Assembly (NCBI RefSeq): GCF_000463015.1
Contig: NC_022247.1
Coordinates: 1,116,001 to 1,180,000 of the forward strand
Length of the DNA: 64,000 bases
Direction: 5' to 3'
Origin: Variovorax paradoxus B4
GTDB taxonomy: Bacteria; Pseudomonadota; Gammaproteobacteria; Burkholderiales; Burkholderiaceae_C
Shown: one piece after another, positions 52,668 to 62,759 of the stretch
How the letters are laid out: every line of letters starts with the position of its first letter
Position numbering within the stretch: position 1 is the stretch's first letter
The notes under the pieces: generated by a model
Databases searched by the model: none
Seen by the model: only the letters and a program-made list of their open reading frames with translations
What the model was told of the DNA's origin: nothing
Program-made: the position numbers and the translations under genes

Positions 52668-55463
52668 TCAGCGCTGGAGCCAGCGCGCTGCGGCCTGTGT
52701 TCGGGTGTCCACCACCAGCTTGCTCAGGATGTTGGCCACATGCCGCTTGACCGTGTGCGGGCTGATGTCCAGGCCTCGGGCAATCTGCTTGTTGCTCTGG
52801 CCGCCAGCCAGCAGTGCCAGCACCTCGCGCTCGCGCTCGGACAACAGGTCTCCCAGGGCGTCACGCCGGACGGCTCCGTTTCCCCCGGTGTGCCATGCGT
52901 CCCAGCGGGCACGCAGCCACTCGGCCCGCCCGGCGTGGGCCTCGTCGGCGGTTCGTCGACTGGACGACAGCCACCGGTCCCACAGGCGTTCAAGACGCGG
53001 CGCCGGCTCCATGAGCAAGGGCCCCAGTGTGTCTGTCTCGACGGCTTCGGCGAGCACTTGCCCGAACCATTCGAGCGCACGGTGCTCGTCCCCCGCCTCC
53101 TGCATGGCATACGCCAGCGACAGCCGGGCGTCACCCAGGAACACCGGCAGACGCCGGTGCCGATGCAGATCGACCGCACGCGCCAGGCAGGACAGTGCCT
53201 GTGTCGGATCTCCGCGCAGCAGGGCGTATTGACCCTGCACCATGGCACTCGCCATGTCCAGCACGGGCCACTCGTGATCGCCGCGAGGCGCTCGCAGCCT
53301 GGGCATCAGGGCGCCGAGCGCCTCGGTATCCTGCGCCATCCAGTGCAGCCGGGCCTGCACATGCAAGTAGCTGCGCTGCCAGCCCAGACGCTGGCCCACG
53401 GCCTCGGGCGACGCCAGCGCCGCATGCGCCTGGCGCAATGCAGCCAGGGCCGCGGCATGCTCGCCCAGCGCGGCCCGGTGCAAGGCTGCCAGATGCTGTG
53501 TGCTCATGGCCAGCATCAGTGCGCCTGGCATCTGCGGCTGCAGGTGCTGCAACCGGCGCAGCACGGGTTCAACGGCGAGTCGGTCGCCCCGCCAGAACGA
53601 GAGCCACGCATCCAGTGCCGGCACCATGACCTCGCGCGGATCGTCGGGTTGGGGCGCACAAAGCGCCCGCAATTGCGCGATCGGGCGCTGGGTGCCAGGC
53701 AGGCCGACCAGGTGGCCATAGCCCATGTCGACCACGTTGGGGTAGCGGGTGGCCGGCGCCTGCGCCACATGTGCCGCCATGCGCGTCAGTGCCGGGCCGA
53801 TCTGCTCGAGTTCGCCGTTGGCCAGCGACGACCAGGCCTGTAGTGAATCGAACGGCACCTGCAGCGCCGGCGGCAAGGCCTGGCCCCGGACTTCGTCCAG
53901 CACGGCCCGGGCGTTGGCGAGATCGCCCATGCCGTTGTGGCAAGCGCCCAGCATGCCCAGGGCGTCGAAGGCGGCCTCGTGCTCGCCAGCGGTGCGGTAG
54001 CGGTCGCAGGCCTGGCGAAAGCGGTCGCGCGCCAGCGGCCAGTTCCAGGCTGACCAGGCGCACAGGCCCTGCAAGTGGGCAACGGCCGGCCGGGCAGCGC
54101 GCACCTCGGGCGGCAACTGCGCCAGCCAGCGCTCGATCAGGGCCGTGCCGCCGGTGGGCAGCAGCGCCCGGGCGCTCACGTGCATGGCTGCCAGTGCCTC
54201 GTCCCAGCGGCCGGCCTGCAGCCAGTGGCCCACAGCGCGCTGCGCGTCCGGCTCCGCCTGGCCGGCACGCGCGTGCAAAGTCGGCACCCGTTCCGGCGCC
54301 TGGCGGTTCAGCTCGCTGCGCAGGAAGTCCAGGAAGAGGTCATGAAAGCGCAGCACCGGCAGGGTGTCGTCCAGCGCGCTGAGAAACAGGTGGCGGCGGT
54401 ACAGCGCCTCCAGCACTGCCCGGCTGTCGGTGCGGCCCGTGACGGCCTCGCACATCGCGGGACTCAACTCGGACAGCACGGCACAGTCCAGCACGAACGC
54501 GCGCAGTTCGGGCGGCAGATCGGCCAGCACTTCGCTGGCAAAGAACTCGAACAGGTGGCGATGCGCGGTGATGCCGATGGCCATGGCACCGGGAGGCATG
54601 GGCCCAAGGGTGTCGCGCCCCGCACGCGCGCCCGCCAGCAACTGAAGGCCGGCGGCCCAGCCGCTGGTGCGCGCCAGCGCGGTGTTCAGCCAGTCGGCAG
54701 GGCAGTTGCCGAGGCCTCGCGCACTCAGCAAGGCCTGTGCGTCGTCGAGGCTGAACTGCAGATCCTGGGCCAGCACTTCGGCAAGTTGACCGCGCATCCG
54801 CCAGCGAGCCAGCGACAGCGCCGGCTCGGTGCGGGAACCGATGAGAACGCCAATCTCAGGAGGCAGCCGATCCAGCAGCAGATCCAGCAGGCGCAATGCC
54901 GCAGCCTCGGTGACCCGGTGCAGATCGTCGATCACCAGCCAGGCACGCTCTCCGGCATAGCTGCAAAGCGCGTTCTGCACCGGCACCAGGGCGGCGCGCG
55001 CGGCGGGCCCATCGTCATGCACCTGGCCCAACACGCTCTCTACATCGACCGGCCAGTCCAGCGGCCACTGCCGCAGGGCACTCAACAGCGCTGCCAGCAG
55101 GCGATTGGCATCGCTGTCGTCGCTGTCCAGCGTCACCCAGGCCACATGGCAGTCCGGGCGTTGCGCAAGCGTCTCGGCCAACTGGGCCAGCAAGGTGGTC
55201 TTGCCGAAACCCGCCGGTGCCTGCACCAGGGTGACCTGGCAATCCAGTGCCCCCGCCGCGGCACGCGCCAGCAGCGCAGCCCGCTCGACTGTGTCGCGAC
55301 GCAGTCGGGGTGTGCGGAATTTCGTGGCCGGCAGGGCCGCTCGCGCGGGCCTGGCCGCTCGCGCGGGCCTGGCCGCCCGCGGTTCGGCGGCCGGGCCGGG
55401 CGAGGGTGCGGCACTCGGCGTGCACAGTGCCGGATCAGATGTCGCGACAGGGTCGATCGGCAT
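52668..55463 (-). CDS. LuxR family ATP-binding regulator (MalT/LAL type)
   Basis: A 931-residue large ATP-binding LuxR regulator. An Ala/Pro/Arg-rich N-terminus encoded by tandem repeats precedes the MalT-type NTPase with P-loop [12 protein letters not shown] near residue 85 and a Walker-B-like WLVIDDLH near 175. A long TPR-like helical region (about 350-840) follows, and a LuxR helix-turn-helix at the C-terminus ([35 protein letters not shown]). The inducer is unknown. It is 54 bases downstream of the NmrA-like gene in the same direction, which may belong to its regulon. Confidence 0.88.
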   Translation of the reverse strand: MPIDPVATSDPALCTPSAAPSPGPAAEPRAARPARAARPARAALPATKFRTPRLRRDTVERAALLARAAAGALDCQVTLVQAPAGFGKTTLLAQLAETLAQRPDCHVAWVTLDSDDSDANRLLAALLSALRQWPLDWPVDVESVLGQVHDDGPAARAALVPVQNALCSYAGERAWLVIDDLHRVTEAAALRLLDLLLDRLPPEIGVLIGSRTEPALSLARWRMRGQLAEVLAQDLQFSLDDAQALLSARGLGNCPADWLNTALARTSGWAAGLQLLAGARAGRDTLGPMPPGAMAIGITAHRHLFEFFASEVLADLPPELRAFVLDCAVLSELSPAMCEAVTGRTDSRAVLEALYRRHLFLSALDDTLPVLRFHDLFLDFLRSELNRQAPERVPTLHARAGQAEPDAQRAVGHWLQAGRWDEALAAMHVSARALLPTGGTALIERWLAQLPPEVRAARPAVAHLQGLCAWSAWNWPLARDRFRQACDRYRTAGEHEAAFDALGMLGACHNGMGDLANARAVLDEVRGQALPPALQVPFDSLQAWSSLANGELEQIGPALTRMAAHVAQAPATRYPNVVDMGYGHLVGLPGTQRPIAQLRALCAPQPDDPREVMVPALDAWLSFWRGDRLAVEPVLRRLQHLQPQMPGALMLAMSTQHLAALHRAALGEHAAALAALRQAHAALASPEAVGQRLGWQRSYLHVQARLHWMAQDTEALGALMPRLRAPRGDHEWPVLDMASAMVQGQYALLRGDPTQALSCLARAVDLHRHRRLPVFLGDARLSLAYAMQEAGDEHRALEWFGQVLAEAVETDTLGPLLMEPAPRLERLWDRWLSSSRRTADEAHAGRAEWLRARWDAWHTGGNGAVRRDALGDLLSEREREVLALLAGGQSNKQIARGLDISPHTVKRHVANILSKLVVDTRTQAAARWLQR

Positions 55464-55517
55464 GCCCGAAATTCTACGCACGGGGTTGTCGGCCGGTGCG
55501 CCAGGCGCGCGTAGCGT

Positions 55518-56522
55518 TCACGGCAGCCCCCTGACCGGCAAGGCGTCGTCGCTCGCCGGCGCCGAACCCACCACCGCTCGCAGGGCTGCCGCCTCGTCCC
55601 CCAGCCATTGCGAAAAACGACGCAAGCCCGGGTAGAGCGCACGGGCCGCCTCGGCTGGCCGGGCCGCGCAGTAGGCAGACTCGAAGTCGCGCTTGAACTG
55701 GAACATGTTGGCCAGTTCGGCCGCGCCGGGAAACGGCAGCCGGGCAAACTCCGCCGGCGGCAGGGCGACGTGGCACACGGGCTCGCCCAGCGTGTGGGAC
55801 ATGGCAGCCGCCATCTCGGCGCCGCTCAGCACATCGCCGGCCAGCCCGATGCGCTGGCCCACCACCGCCTTGCCGCGCGCAAACAACGCCGCTACACAGG
55901 CCCCGATGTCCTCGCCCGCAACGCCAGGGAGATGGGCGCTGCCGATGGGCAGCACCCACACCAACTGTCCCTGCGCGTCGCGCCGCGGGTGCAGCCCGGC
56001 GCGCACCAGGTTGTCCCAGTAGAACGACGTCAGCACGAAAGTGACCGGCAGGCCGGCGAAGCAGGCGTCGGCCTCGGCCTTCAGGTCCATATGGGGCACC
56101 TTGTAGCGGCCCATCAGCGTGGGCATGCGCGGATCGTCCAGGGCCATGAGGCGGCGGGTATCTTCCAATGTGGACCAGACGATGTGCTGCACCTTGGCGG
56201 CGGCCGCCGCACGGGCCAGGTGGGCCGCCTGGCGCAGGTCGCGCTCGGGATTGAAATGCTCCCAGAAGTTGGTGACGCCGAACACGCCGTGTGCCCCCTC
56301 CAGGGCCGGCGCCAGGCTGTCGGGCTGGTCCAGGTCGGCCGCCACCAGTTGAGCTCCCGCGCAGGCCAGGGCGCGAGCGGCGGCACTGCCGGGCTGGCGG
56401 GTGATCGCGCGAACGGCGAAGCGGCGGTGCGGGTCGCGCAGGAGCGCGCGCACCAGACCGCCGCCCTGGGTGCCCGTGGCGCCGAAAACGGCGATCACCG
56501 GCTGAGTGGCATGGATGGGCAT
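55518..56522 (-). CDS. NmrA/HSCARG family NAD(P)-binding protein
   Basis: A 334-residue atypical SDR with the NAD(P) motif VIAVFGATGTQGGGLVRALL at residues 9-28 and HIVWSTLEDTRRL and LTSFYWDNLVRAGLHP downstream. The active-site Tyr/Lys of classical SDRs is not evident. NmrA-like proteins act as redox sensors that distinguish NADPH and NADP. AAAGGA precedes the ATG at 56522. It is divergent from the hemerythrin-like gene across 299 bases and upstream of the LAL regulator. Confidence 0.87.
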   Translation of the reverse strand: MPIHATQPVIAVFGATGTQGGGLVRALLRDPHRRFAVRAITRQPGSAAARALACAGAQLVAADLDQPDSLAPALEGAHGVFGVTNFWEHFNPERDLRQAAHLARAAAAAKVQHIVWSTLEDTRRLMALDDPRMPTLMGRYKVPHMDLKAEADACFAGLPVTFVLTSFYWDNLVRAGLHPRRDAQGQLVWVLPIGSAHLPGVAGEDIGACVAALFARGKAVVGQRIGLAGDVLSGAEMAAAMSHTLGEPVCHVALPPAEFARLPFPGAAELANMFQFKRDFESAYCAARPAEAARALYPGLRRFSQWLGDEAAALRAVVGSAPASDDALPVRGLP

Positions 56523-56821
56523 GGGAAGTCCTTTCGGGGAAAGTGCAGGATCGTTGGGAGGTGAATCGGTTCGGCCGGCCTGGCATGCAAGCGCGCCGAA
56601 CGCGAGGGCCGAGGCCGCCTCAGTGTCCGGAACTGCGCCGGCACCCGCATCGACCAAATGGGCCATGGACCACCGACGACGGCCCATGGCGCCAGTCCCC
56701 CCGCCGACCGGCCCGCATGGCCCATCGAACTGGTCCGTTTGGCCGATGTGGCGCCAGCCCGTGCCCGGAACACTGGCAGCCAGCCCCGGCCTGTTGCCGC
56801 GGCCCGACCAGGAGACCTGAG

Positions 56822-57508
56822 ATGCCCCCCCGCTTTGACCTCTACACCCCCATCCACAAGGCGCTGCGCGCCGCGTTGTTCCACACCCAGGGCCAGTTGG
56901 GCCAGACGGACTGGTGCCGGCCGTCCGATCGCCAGGCGACGCTGGAGGACGCGCAGGCGCTGCTGCAACTGATGCGGGCCCACCTTGGCCACGAAAACGA
57001 CTTCGTGCATCCCGCCATGGAGACCGCCCTGCCCGGCAGCAGCCGCGACGTGGCGGACGACCACCGCACCCACGCGCATGACATTGCCTCGCTGGAAGCG
57101 GACGTCTCCGCGCTGCGGGCCGCCCCCACCGAGCGCGCAGGCGCCCTGGGTCTGGCGCTGTACCGCCGCTTCTCGGCCTTTGTGGCCCACAACCTGACGC
57201 ACATGCTGGTCGAGGAAGAGGCCCACAACGCATTGTTGTGGGCCAGCCTGGACGACACGGCATTGATCGCCCTGCATGACCGGCTGGTGGCCAGCATTCC
57301 GCCGCAGGACATGCTGGCCAGCCTGCGTTGGATGGCCAAGGGGCTGAGCGTGCCCGAACTGGCCGAACTGCTGAACGGGCTGCGCGACAACCCGCCGGTC
57401 TTCCAGACCGCGCTGGACGAGATGCGTCGCTGGCTCGATGCACCGCGCGAGGCGCGGCTTTGCGGCGCATTGGGCCTGGCGCCCGTTCACGATCTAATCC
57501 CCGCCTGA
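56822..57508 (+). CDS. Hemerythrin HHE domain-like protein
   Basis: A 228-residue helical protein with the His/Glu spacing of a hemerythrin-like diiron site: PIHKALR (His13), HLGHENDFVHPAM (about 55-67), DDHRTHAHDI (about 80-89) and HNLTHMLVEEEAHN (about 122-135). The C-terminal 80 residues have a second helical part ending MRRWLDAPREARL. Such proteins bind O2 or NO or sense oxygen. GGAGA lies before the ATG. It forms a small island with the NmrA-like and LAL genes. Confidence 0.78.
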   Translation: MPPRFDLYTPIHKALRAALFHTQGQLGQTDWCRPSDRQATLEDAQALLQLMRAHLGHENDFVHPAMETALPGSSRDVADDHRTHAHDIASLEADVSALRAAPTERAGALGLALYRRFSAFVAHNLTHMLVEEEAHNALLWASLDDTALIALHDRLVASIPPQDMLASLRWMAKGLSVPELAELLNGLRDNPPVFQTALDEMRRWLDAPREARLCGALGLAPVHDLIPA

Positions 57509-57782
57509 CCGCACCCCCAGGACGCGCCCTGAATTACGGGGGCCGGATTAGAAGCAGATGCCGCGCGGCCCCTTGCATCAGGCGGCACATGCGGCCGTCT
57601 GCGTCTGTGGGCTGCCAGGTCCATTGGGGCATTTCCGATGCGAACCAGGCGCCGCGCTGGCCTGCGCCGGATGCGCTCTCCAGTGCGGTGCCACGCTTGC
57701 CGAGGATGCGGGCCAGTGCATTGAGGACGGGTTGCAGCGATAGCGGACTGTCGTTGGCCGGAGCTAGACTTCCGGGTTCGGC
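57509..57782. other. Intergenic scar left of the IS1182 element
   Basis: The minus strand has an open frame with a protein-like stretch (LQPVLNALARILGKRG, EMPQWTWQPTDADGRM) that runs out of the IS end, so it has no natural start. It may be the remnant of a gene cut by the IS; I do not recognise it. Confidence 0.35.
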
Positions 57783-59393
57783 CGATTGTGTTGAAAAACT
57801 CGCCTTGAATCTTCCCCGCACTGGCGATCACAGATCACACAGGATTCGCAATTGAATTGGCGATGCGAGAGCACGTGGCAAGCCGTCAGTCTCACCTCAC
57901 GCTGTCTTCATTGCCGCATCTGCTTCAGATGGCATCAACCACTTCGCCATTCGCCTGAGGTTCTGGGCCGTGGCAGCCATCAAGAACTCGTCCTGCGCAC
58001 CACTGAGCCCGCGAAGCCGCAGGCGATCCAGCTTCATGATGCGCCTGAGGTGCGCGAGCAGCATTTCCACCTTCTTGCGCTCCCTGCGCGACTGCCTGTA
58101 CTGCGGCGTCTGCGCGATGGACCGTGCCACCTCACGGGCACCCTCATGGATGCTGCGGGCGATCTTTCGGAACGGCGTGCTCGGGCAGCAGCGATCCTTC
58201 ATCCCACAGGCGACGCAGTCTGCCTGGCTCGCCCGACAGATAACGGTGTCGGCCTTGGTGATGCGAGTGCGCGGCGCCGTGAACTGCCGCCGGTCGTTGC
58301 GCAACGCACGGCCTTCAGGACAAACATATTCATTGCGCTCGGGCTGCCACTGGAACTCGCCGATCGACAGACTTCCGTCCTTGCGGACCGTCTTGTCCCA
58401 CACGGGGACGTGAGGCTCGATCTGCTTGTCTTCGACCATCCAGCCCAGCAGTGGGGCGGTGCCGTACGCGGTGTCACCCACGAGCCGCCGCGGCCTGATG
58501 TCGAAGCGCTTCTCGACACGGTCAATCATCGTCCGGGTGGAGTCGACCTCCGGCGTGCGGTGCGCCGGCGTGGCCTCCACGTCCATGATGATTCCCGCCG
58601 ACAGATCGATCAGGTAGTTGGTTGAGTAAGCGTAGAACGCCGGACACCTGGTGCTGCGGTCCACTGCGCAGCCGGGTCGGTCGGGGAGATGTTGCGCGAT
58701 GCAGCCGCTGTGTCGGGCACCTCTTCAAGTGCATTCTCGGCCACCGGATTGGTGGCATCGAGTGCGTCAAGATACTCGCGCACGGCGCGGTTGCACTGGG
58801 TGCCCTGGCGCCATTGGGCGACATCGGAAGCTGGAACGTTGCGCGCACGGTTGGCATCGGCCTTGATGATGCTGGCATCGACGGCGAATCCCTCGCCTTG
58901 AACCAGGCCTTCGGTCATGCAACGGCGCAGCACTGTCTCGACGACGAAGCGCAATGCATCGCTCTGGCGGAAGCGGCCGTGGCGGTTCTTGGAGAAGGTC
59001 GAGTGATCGGGCACTGTGTCCTCGAGGCCGAGGCGACAGAACCAACGACAGGCCAGATTGAGATGGACTTCCTCGCACAGCCGGCGCTCAGAGCGGATGC
59101 CCAGGCAGTAGCCGATGACGAGCATGCGGATCATGAGTTCGGGATCGATCGAGGGCCGGCCGGTGTGGCTGTAGAACGGCGCCAGATGTTGGCGCAATTC
59201 GCCGAGATCGAGGAAGCGGTCAACGCCTCGCGGCAGGTGATCGCGCGGGACCTGGTCTTCGAGATCGAATGCGTAGAACAGCTGATCTTGAACGGTGCTC
59301 CGACCCATCATGATGCGTACCTCCATCGATGATCAAGGGCATGCAAACTGCGAGCCAGCTCCTAGAATTCGGGGGAGTTTTTCAACACAATCG
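57783..59393 (-). mobile_element. IS1182 family insertion sequence
   Basis: A 1611-bp element bounded by perfect 19-bp inverted repeats, CGATTGTGTTGAAAAACTC at 57783-57801 and its complement at 59375-59393. It carries one leftward transposase gene broken by a frameshift. I found no clear target duplication, so the exact outer base is uncertain by one or two positions. Confidence 0.85.
57897..59326 (-). pseudogene. IS1182 family transposase (frameshifted)
   Basis: The first part (59326 down to about 58645) carries the N-terminal helical domain (YSHTGRPSIDPELMIRMLVIGYCLGIRSERRLCEEV) and DHSTFSKNRHGRF, then GFAVDASIIKADANR with the first catalytic Asp. Near AAPGV the frame ends, while the expected continuation (PAFYAYSTNYLID) is found one base out of phase and runs to 57897 with LVGDTAYGTAPLL. 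It also has the IS1182 cysteine cluster DCVACGMKDRCC. A single missing base explains the break; no slippery run is present, so it is probably inactive. Confidence 0.82.
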
Positions 59394-59479
59394 ACAAGAA
59401 CCAGACATTCGACAGGCCGTTCACTACGTACTCGTCACATGCACGAAACCGCTTCCCACGGCCGATGGCTTTCAAAGCC

Positions 59480-60418
59480 CTACGAGGTGTCAATGGCATT
59501 CGACACGACCTCAGCCGGGATGCCGTGCATTTGGGTAACGAACGACTCCAGGTGCTGTCGAAACGCCTTCGCCGCGGGCGAGAGTTCGGTGTCTGAACGC
59601 GAATAAATGCCAAGCTTGCGCTTCACGGTCGGCCGCACAAGCAGGCGTGCATGCACCTTCACTCGTGGCGAAACCTGACGAACGTTGACCGGCAGTGCCG
59701 CCACCCCGAGACCGGCCGCGACCATGCTGATGATGGTGGACGAAAAGGACGCTTCGTACTTTGGCACCGCTGTCACACCCGCAGTAGCGAAGGCTTGATC
59801 GGCGAGGTGTCTGGACGGGCTGGCGGCTGTCAGCGCGATCAGTGGGTGTTGTGACAGCTCCTTCCAGCTCACGGTACCGCGCGCGACGAGCGGGTGCTCG
59901 TCGGGCATCAGAGCCATCAGGTGATCTTCGTAGAGCACGCTTTCATCCAATCCGGTGTCGTCCTCCAACAGCGTGCCGACCCCAAGATCGACCTCGCCAC
60001 GCCTGACTTGATCACGGATTTCCTCCTCGAATCCGTCCTTCACAGCGCAATGGATGCCCGGATAAGCACGCACAAAGTCGCTAACCGCCCACGGCAGGAG
60101 CGTGGCAGCTGGAACGACCGATGCCGCCACTGTGACGCGACCGCGCTGGATAGTGGCCAAGGAGCGCGTCGCAGCGATGGCTGCCTCCAGGTCACTCAGG
60201 GACTTGCGAGCCAGAGGCAAGAACTCACTGCCGGCGTCGGTAAGGCGCACTTGGCGGGTGCTGCGGGAAAACACCTTCAACTCAAGCTGGTTCTCCAGTT
60301 CACGGACCAGCATCGACAGCCCCGACGCCGAGACGTGCATGCGCTCGGCAGCCCGCACAAAGGAGGCGGTGTCTGCCACTGCAATGAAGGCACGCAGCTG
60401 CCTGAGAGTGATATTCAT
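59480..60418 (-). CDS. LysR-type regulator of the adjacent ureide operon
   Basis: A 312-residue LysR regulator. Winged helix at residues 1-60 (LRQLRAFIAVADTASFVRAAERMHVSASGLSMLVRELE), then the effector domain starting GRVTVAASVVPAATLLPWAVSDF. It starts at ATG 60418, divergent from the transporter gene by 125 bases, the standard arrangement for control of a catabolic operon. The ligand is probably a ureide or hydantoin, by context only. Confidence 0.88.
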   Translation of the reverse strand: MNITLRQLRAFIAVADTASFVRAAERMHVSASGLSMLVRELENQLELKVFSRSTRQVRLTDAGSEFLPLARKSLSDLEAAIAATRSLATIQRGRVTVAASVVPAATLLPWAVSDFVRAYPGIHCAVKDGFEEEIRDQVRRGEVDLGVGTLLEDDTGLDESVLYEDHLMALMPDEHPLVARGTVSWKELSQHPLIALTAASPSRHLADQAFATAGVTAVPKYEASFSSTIISMVAAGLGVAALPVNVRQVSPRVKVHARLLVRPTVKRKLGIYSRSDTELSPAAKAFRQHLESFVTQMHGIPAEVVSNAIDTS

Positions 60419-60543
60419 ATGTTCTGATGAATAGCTCAAATAAATGAAATTGTCTTAGCAACGTCGCGGTGCTGCAATCGACGTATCCACCCACAAAAGC
60501 CAAAGCGCCGGTGGTCCGATCAGCACGTCTTTCAGGAGCAACC

Positions 60544-61857
60544 ATGATTGTTCTCTCCCAAGGCCTTCAGGCACCCTCAGCAGACCAGCAGCAAGCAGCA
60601 TCTCCCGCCAGCTCCCGGCGCGTGGCCGCTGCAAGCCTCGTCGGCACCACCCTGGAGTTCTACGATCACTTCATCTTCGGAACCGCGGCGGCGCTGATAT
60701 TTCCGAAGCTCTTCTTTTCCCAGTCCGATCCGTTTGTCGCCACCATCCTGTCGCTCCTGTCTTACGGCATCGCCTTTGCCGCGCGACCCTTCGGAGCGGC
60801 GCTGTTCGGCTCGATGGGCGACAAGCTCGGGCGGCGCTTCGTGCTTGTCTCGACGCTGCTCATCATGGGCCTGTCCACCTTCCTCATCGGGCTGCTGCCG
60901 ACGTACGGGCAGGTCGGACTGCTCGCGCCGGTGCTCCTGGCGCTGCTTCGATTTGCCCAAGGCCTGGCGCTCGGCGGGGAGTGGGGCGGCGCAGCGCTGA
61001 TGGTCAATGAATTCGATACGACCGGGCGTCGCCGCGGCTTCTACGGCAGCCTGGTTCAGGTGGCGAGTCCGATCGGTGTGCTGCTCGCCAACGCAATGTT
61101 CGGTTTCATGAACGTCATCACCGACGATGCAGAGTTCATGGCGTGGGGATGGCGCATCCCCTTCCTCGCAAGCATCCTGCTGGTTGGCGTCGGCTACTAC
61201 ATTCGCCGCAGCGTGTCCGAGTCTCCGGTCTTCCAGAGTCTCGAGAAGACCTTGCACAAGGCCGAGGCACCGCTGCTCGAAACGCTGCGCAATCACTGGA
61301 GGCAGGTTCTGCTCGCCATCGGCGTGCGGGCCGGCGAAGGCATCATCTGGTACGTCTTTTCTCTGCTGCTGCTGGTCTATGTGCCTACCCGGCTCGGCCT
61401 GCCACGCCAAGTCGCCCTGAATGCTGTGCTGCTGGGTGCTGCGGTCGGCGTTCTTGCGATACCACTGTTCGGCGCCCTGTCGGATCGCATCGGGCGCAAG
61501 ACGCTGCTGCTCATCGGTGTCGCGGCCTCGATCATCTGGTCCTTCGCCTACTTTCCTCTGCTTGAGACCCGCGATCCGATGCTCGTCATCATCGCCTCCA
61601 TGATCGGCATGGTGTGCCAGGCGGCACTGTGGGCGCCGTTGGCAGCGTTCATTCCAGAGATGTTCGAGCCAAAGATCCGGTGCACCGGGGCATCGCTCGG
61701 GTTCCAGCTCGCGGGCGTCTTCGGCGGTGCACTGGCGCCTGCCGTGTGCGTGTGGCTGCTCGATCGTTTCAACAATCCGCTGTACATCTCGGCGTACTGC
61801 ACGGTCGGCCTTGCGGTGATTGCGCTGTGCGTCATCAAGGCGAGACCGCAGCAATGA
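60544..61857 (+). CDS. MFS transporter, metabolite:H+ symporter (MHS) family
   Basis: A 437-residue 12-helix transporter. MHS signatures are GTTLEFYDHFIFGTAAALIF in helix 1, GSMGDKLGRR between helices 2 and 3, GGEWGGAALM, and GRRRGFYGSLVQVASPIGVLLA. CAGGAGCA sits before the ATG at 60544. It overlaps the allantoinase-like gene by four bases (ATGA) and is the likely importer of the operon's substrate. Confidence 0.9.
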   Translation: MIVLSQGLQAPSADQQQAASPASSRRVAAASLVGTTLEFYDHFIFGTAAALIFPKLFFSQSDPFVATILSLLSYGIAFAARPFGAALFGSMGDKLGRRFVLVSTLLIMGLSTFLIGLLPTYGQVGLLAPVLLALLRFAQGLALGGEWGGAALMVNEFDTTGRRRGFYGSLVQVASPIGVLLANAMFGFMNVITDDAEFMAWGWRIPFLASILLVGVGYYIRRSVSESPVFQSLEKTLHKAEAPLLETLRNHWRQVLLAIGVRAGEGIIWYVFSLLLLVYVPTRLGLPRQVALNAVLLGAAVGVLAIPLFGALSDRIGRKTLLLIGVAASIIWSFAYFPLLETRDPMLVIIASMIGMVCQAALWAPLAAFIPEMFEPKIRCTGASLGFQLAGVFGGALAPAVCVWLLDRFNNPLYISAYCTVGLAVIALCVIKARPQQ

Positions 61858-62759
61858 ATGCCCCGGCAAGAGACTTCGTCGGCTACGGCCGCACGCGGCC
61901 CGCCTTCGAATGGCCTGGAGGGCGGCGGATCGCCGTCAGCGTCGTCGTCAACTACGAGGAAGGCGGCGAGAGCTGCGTCCTGGACGGCGACGCCCATTCG
62001 GAGGAGCTCAACAGTGACGTGGCCGGCGCCGTGCCCCGCGCGGGGCGCCGCAATCTGGTCGTCGAGTCGCACTACGAGTACGGCAGCCGGGTCGGCCATT
62101 GGCGCATTCTCGATCTGCTGCAGGAATGCGCCATCCCGGCCACCTACTTCGCAGTGTCGAGCGCACTGGAGAAGCACCCGGAGGCCGCGCGCTCGATCGT
62201 CGCGGCAGGGCACGAGGTGGTATCGCACGGCGCTCGCTGGATCGACTACAACCGCGTCGATGAATCTACCGAGCGTGAGCACATGATCCGATCGCTCGAA
62301 GTGCTGGAACGCCTGTGCGGACAACGTCCGGTGGGCTGGTACACGGGCCGGGTCAGTCCCAACACGCGCGCGCTTGCGGTTGAGCAAGGTATGCAGTACG
62401 ACAGCGATGGCTACAACGACGATCTGCCGTACTGGACCGATGTCGGCGGCCGGCAGCACCTCGTGTTGCCGTACAGCTTCGACTGCAACGACATGCGATT
62501 CGCTTCGGCACCCGGCTTCAACACCCCGGATGACTTTGCAGATCACCTGCGGCGCACGCTCGCGTGCCTGCGCCGAGAGGGCAATCGCCAATCGACCATG
62601 ATGTCGATCGGCCTGCACCTGCGGCTCGCAGGTCGACCCGGTCGCGCAGAGGCTCTGCGCGAATTTCTCATGTCGGCGCGGCAGTTTCCCGACGTCTGGT
62701 TCTGCCGGCGCGGCGATATTGCGGATTTTTGGCGAAACAAGTTCCCGGCGGCACGATGA
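61854..62759 (+). CDS. PuuE-type allantoinase / polysaccharide deacetylase family protein
   Basis: A 301-residue carbohydrate-esterase-4-fold hydrolase closest to metal-free PuuE/HpxB allantoinases. The start FVGYGRTRPAFEWPGGRRIAVSVVVNYEEGGE, the YEYGSRVGHWRIL and GHEVVSHGARWIDY blocks, WYTGRVSPNT, DDLPYWTDV, YSFDCNDMRF and IGLHLRLAGRPGR are all shared with that group. It is expected to open the ring of allantoin or a similar cyclic ureide. Overlaps of four bases on both sides show tight coupling with the transporter and the racemase. Confidence 0.87.
   Translation: MNAPARDFVGYGRTRPAFEWPGGRRIAVSVVVNYEEGGESCVLDGDAHSEELNSDVAGAVPRAGRRNLVVESHYEYGSRVGHWRILDLLQECAIPATYFAVSSALEKHPEAARSIVAAGHEVVSHGARWIDYNRVDESTEREHMIRSLEVLERLCGQRPVGWYTGRVSPNTRALAVEQGMQYDSDGYNDDLPYWTDVGGRQHLVLPYSFDCNDMRFASAPGFNTPDDFADHLRRTLACLRREGNRQSTMMSIGLHLRLAGRPGRAEALREFLMSARQFPDVWFCRRGDIADFWRNKFPAAR

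Noticed and set aside
57534-57821. 95-codon minus-strand frame starting inside the IS1182 end
   Set aside because: Its start codon and first residues come from the IS inverted repeat, so at best it is a fragment of an interrupted gene.
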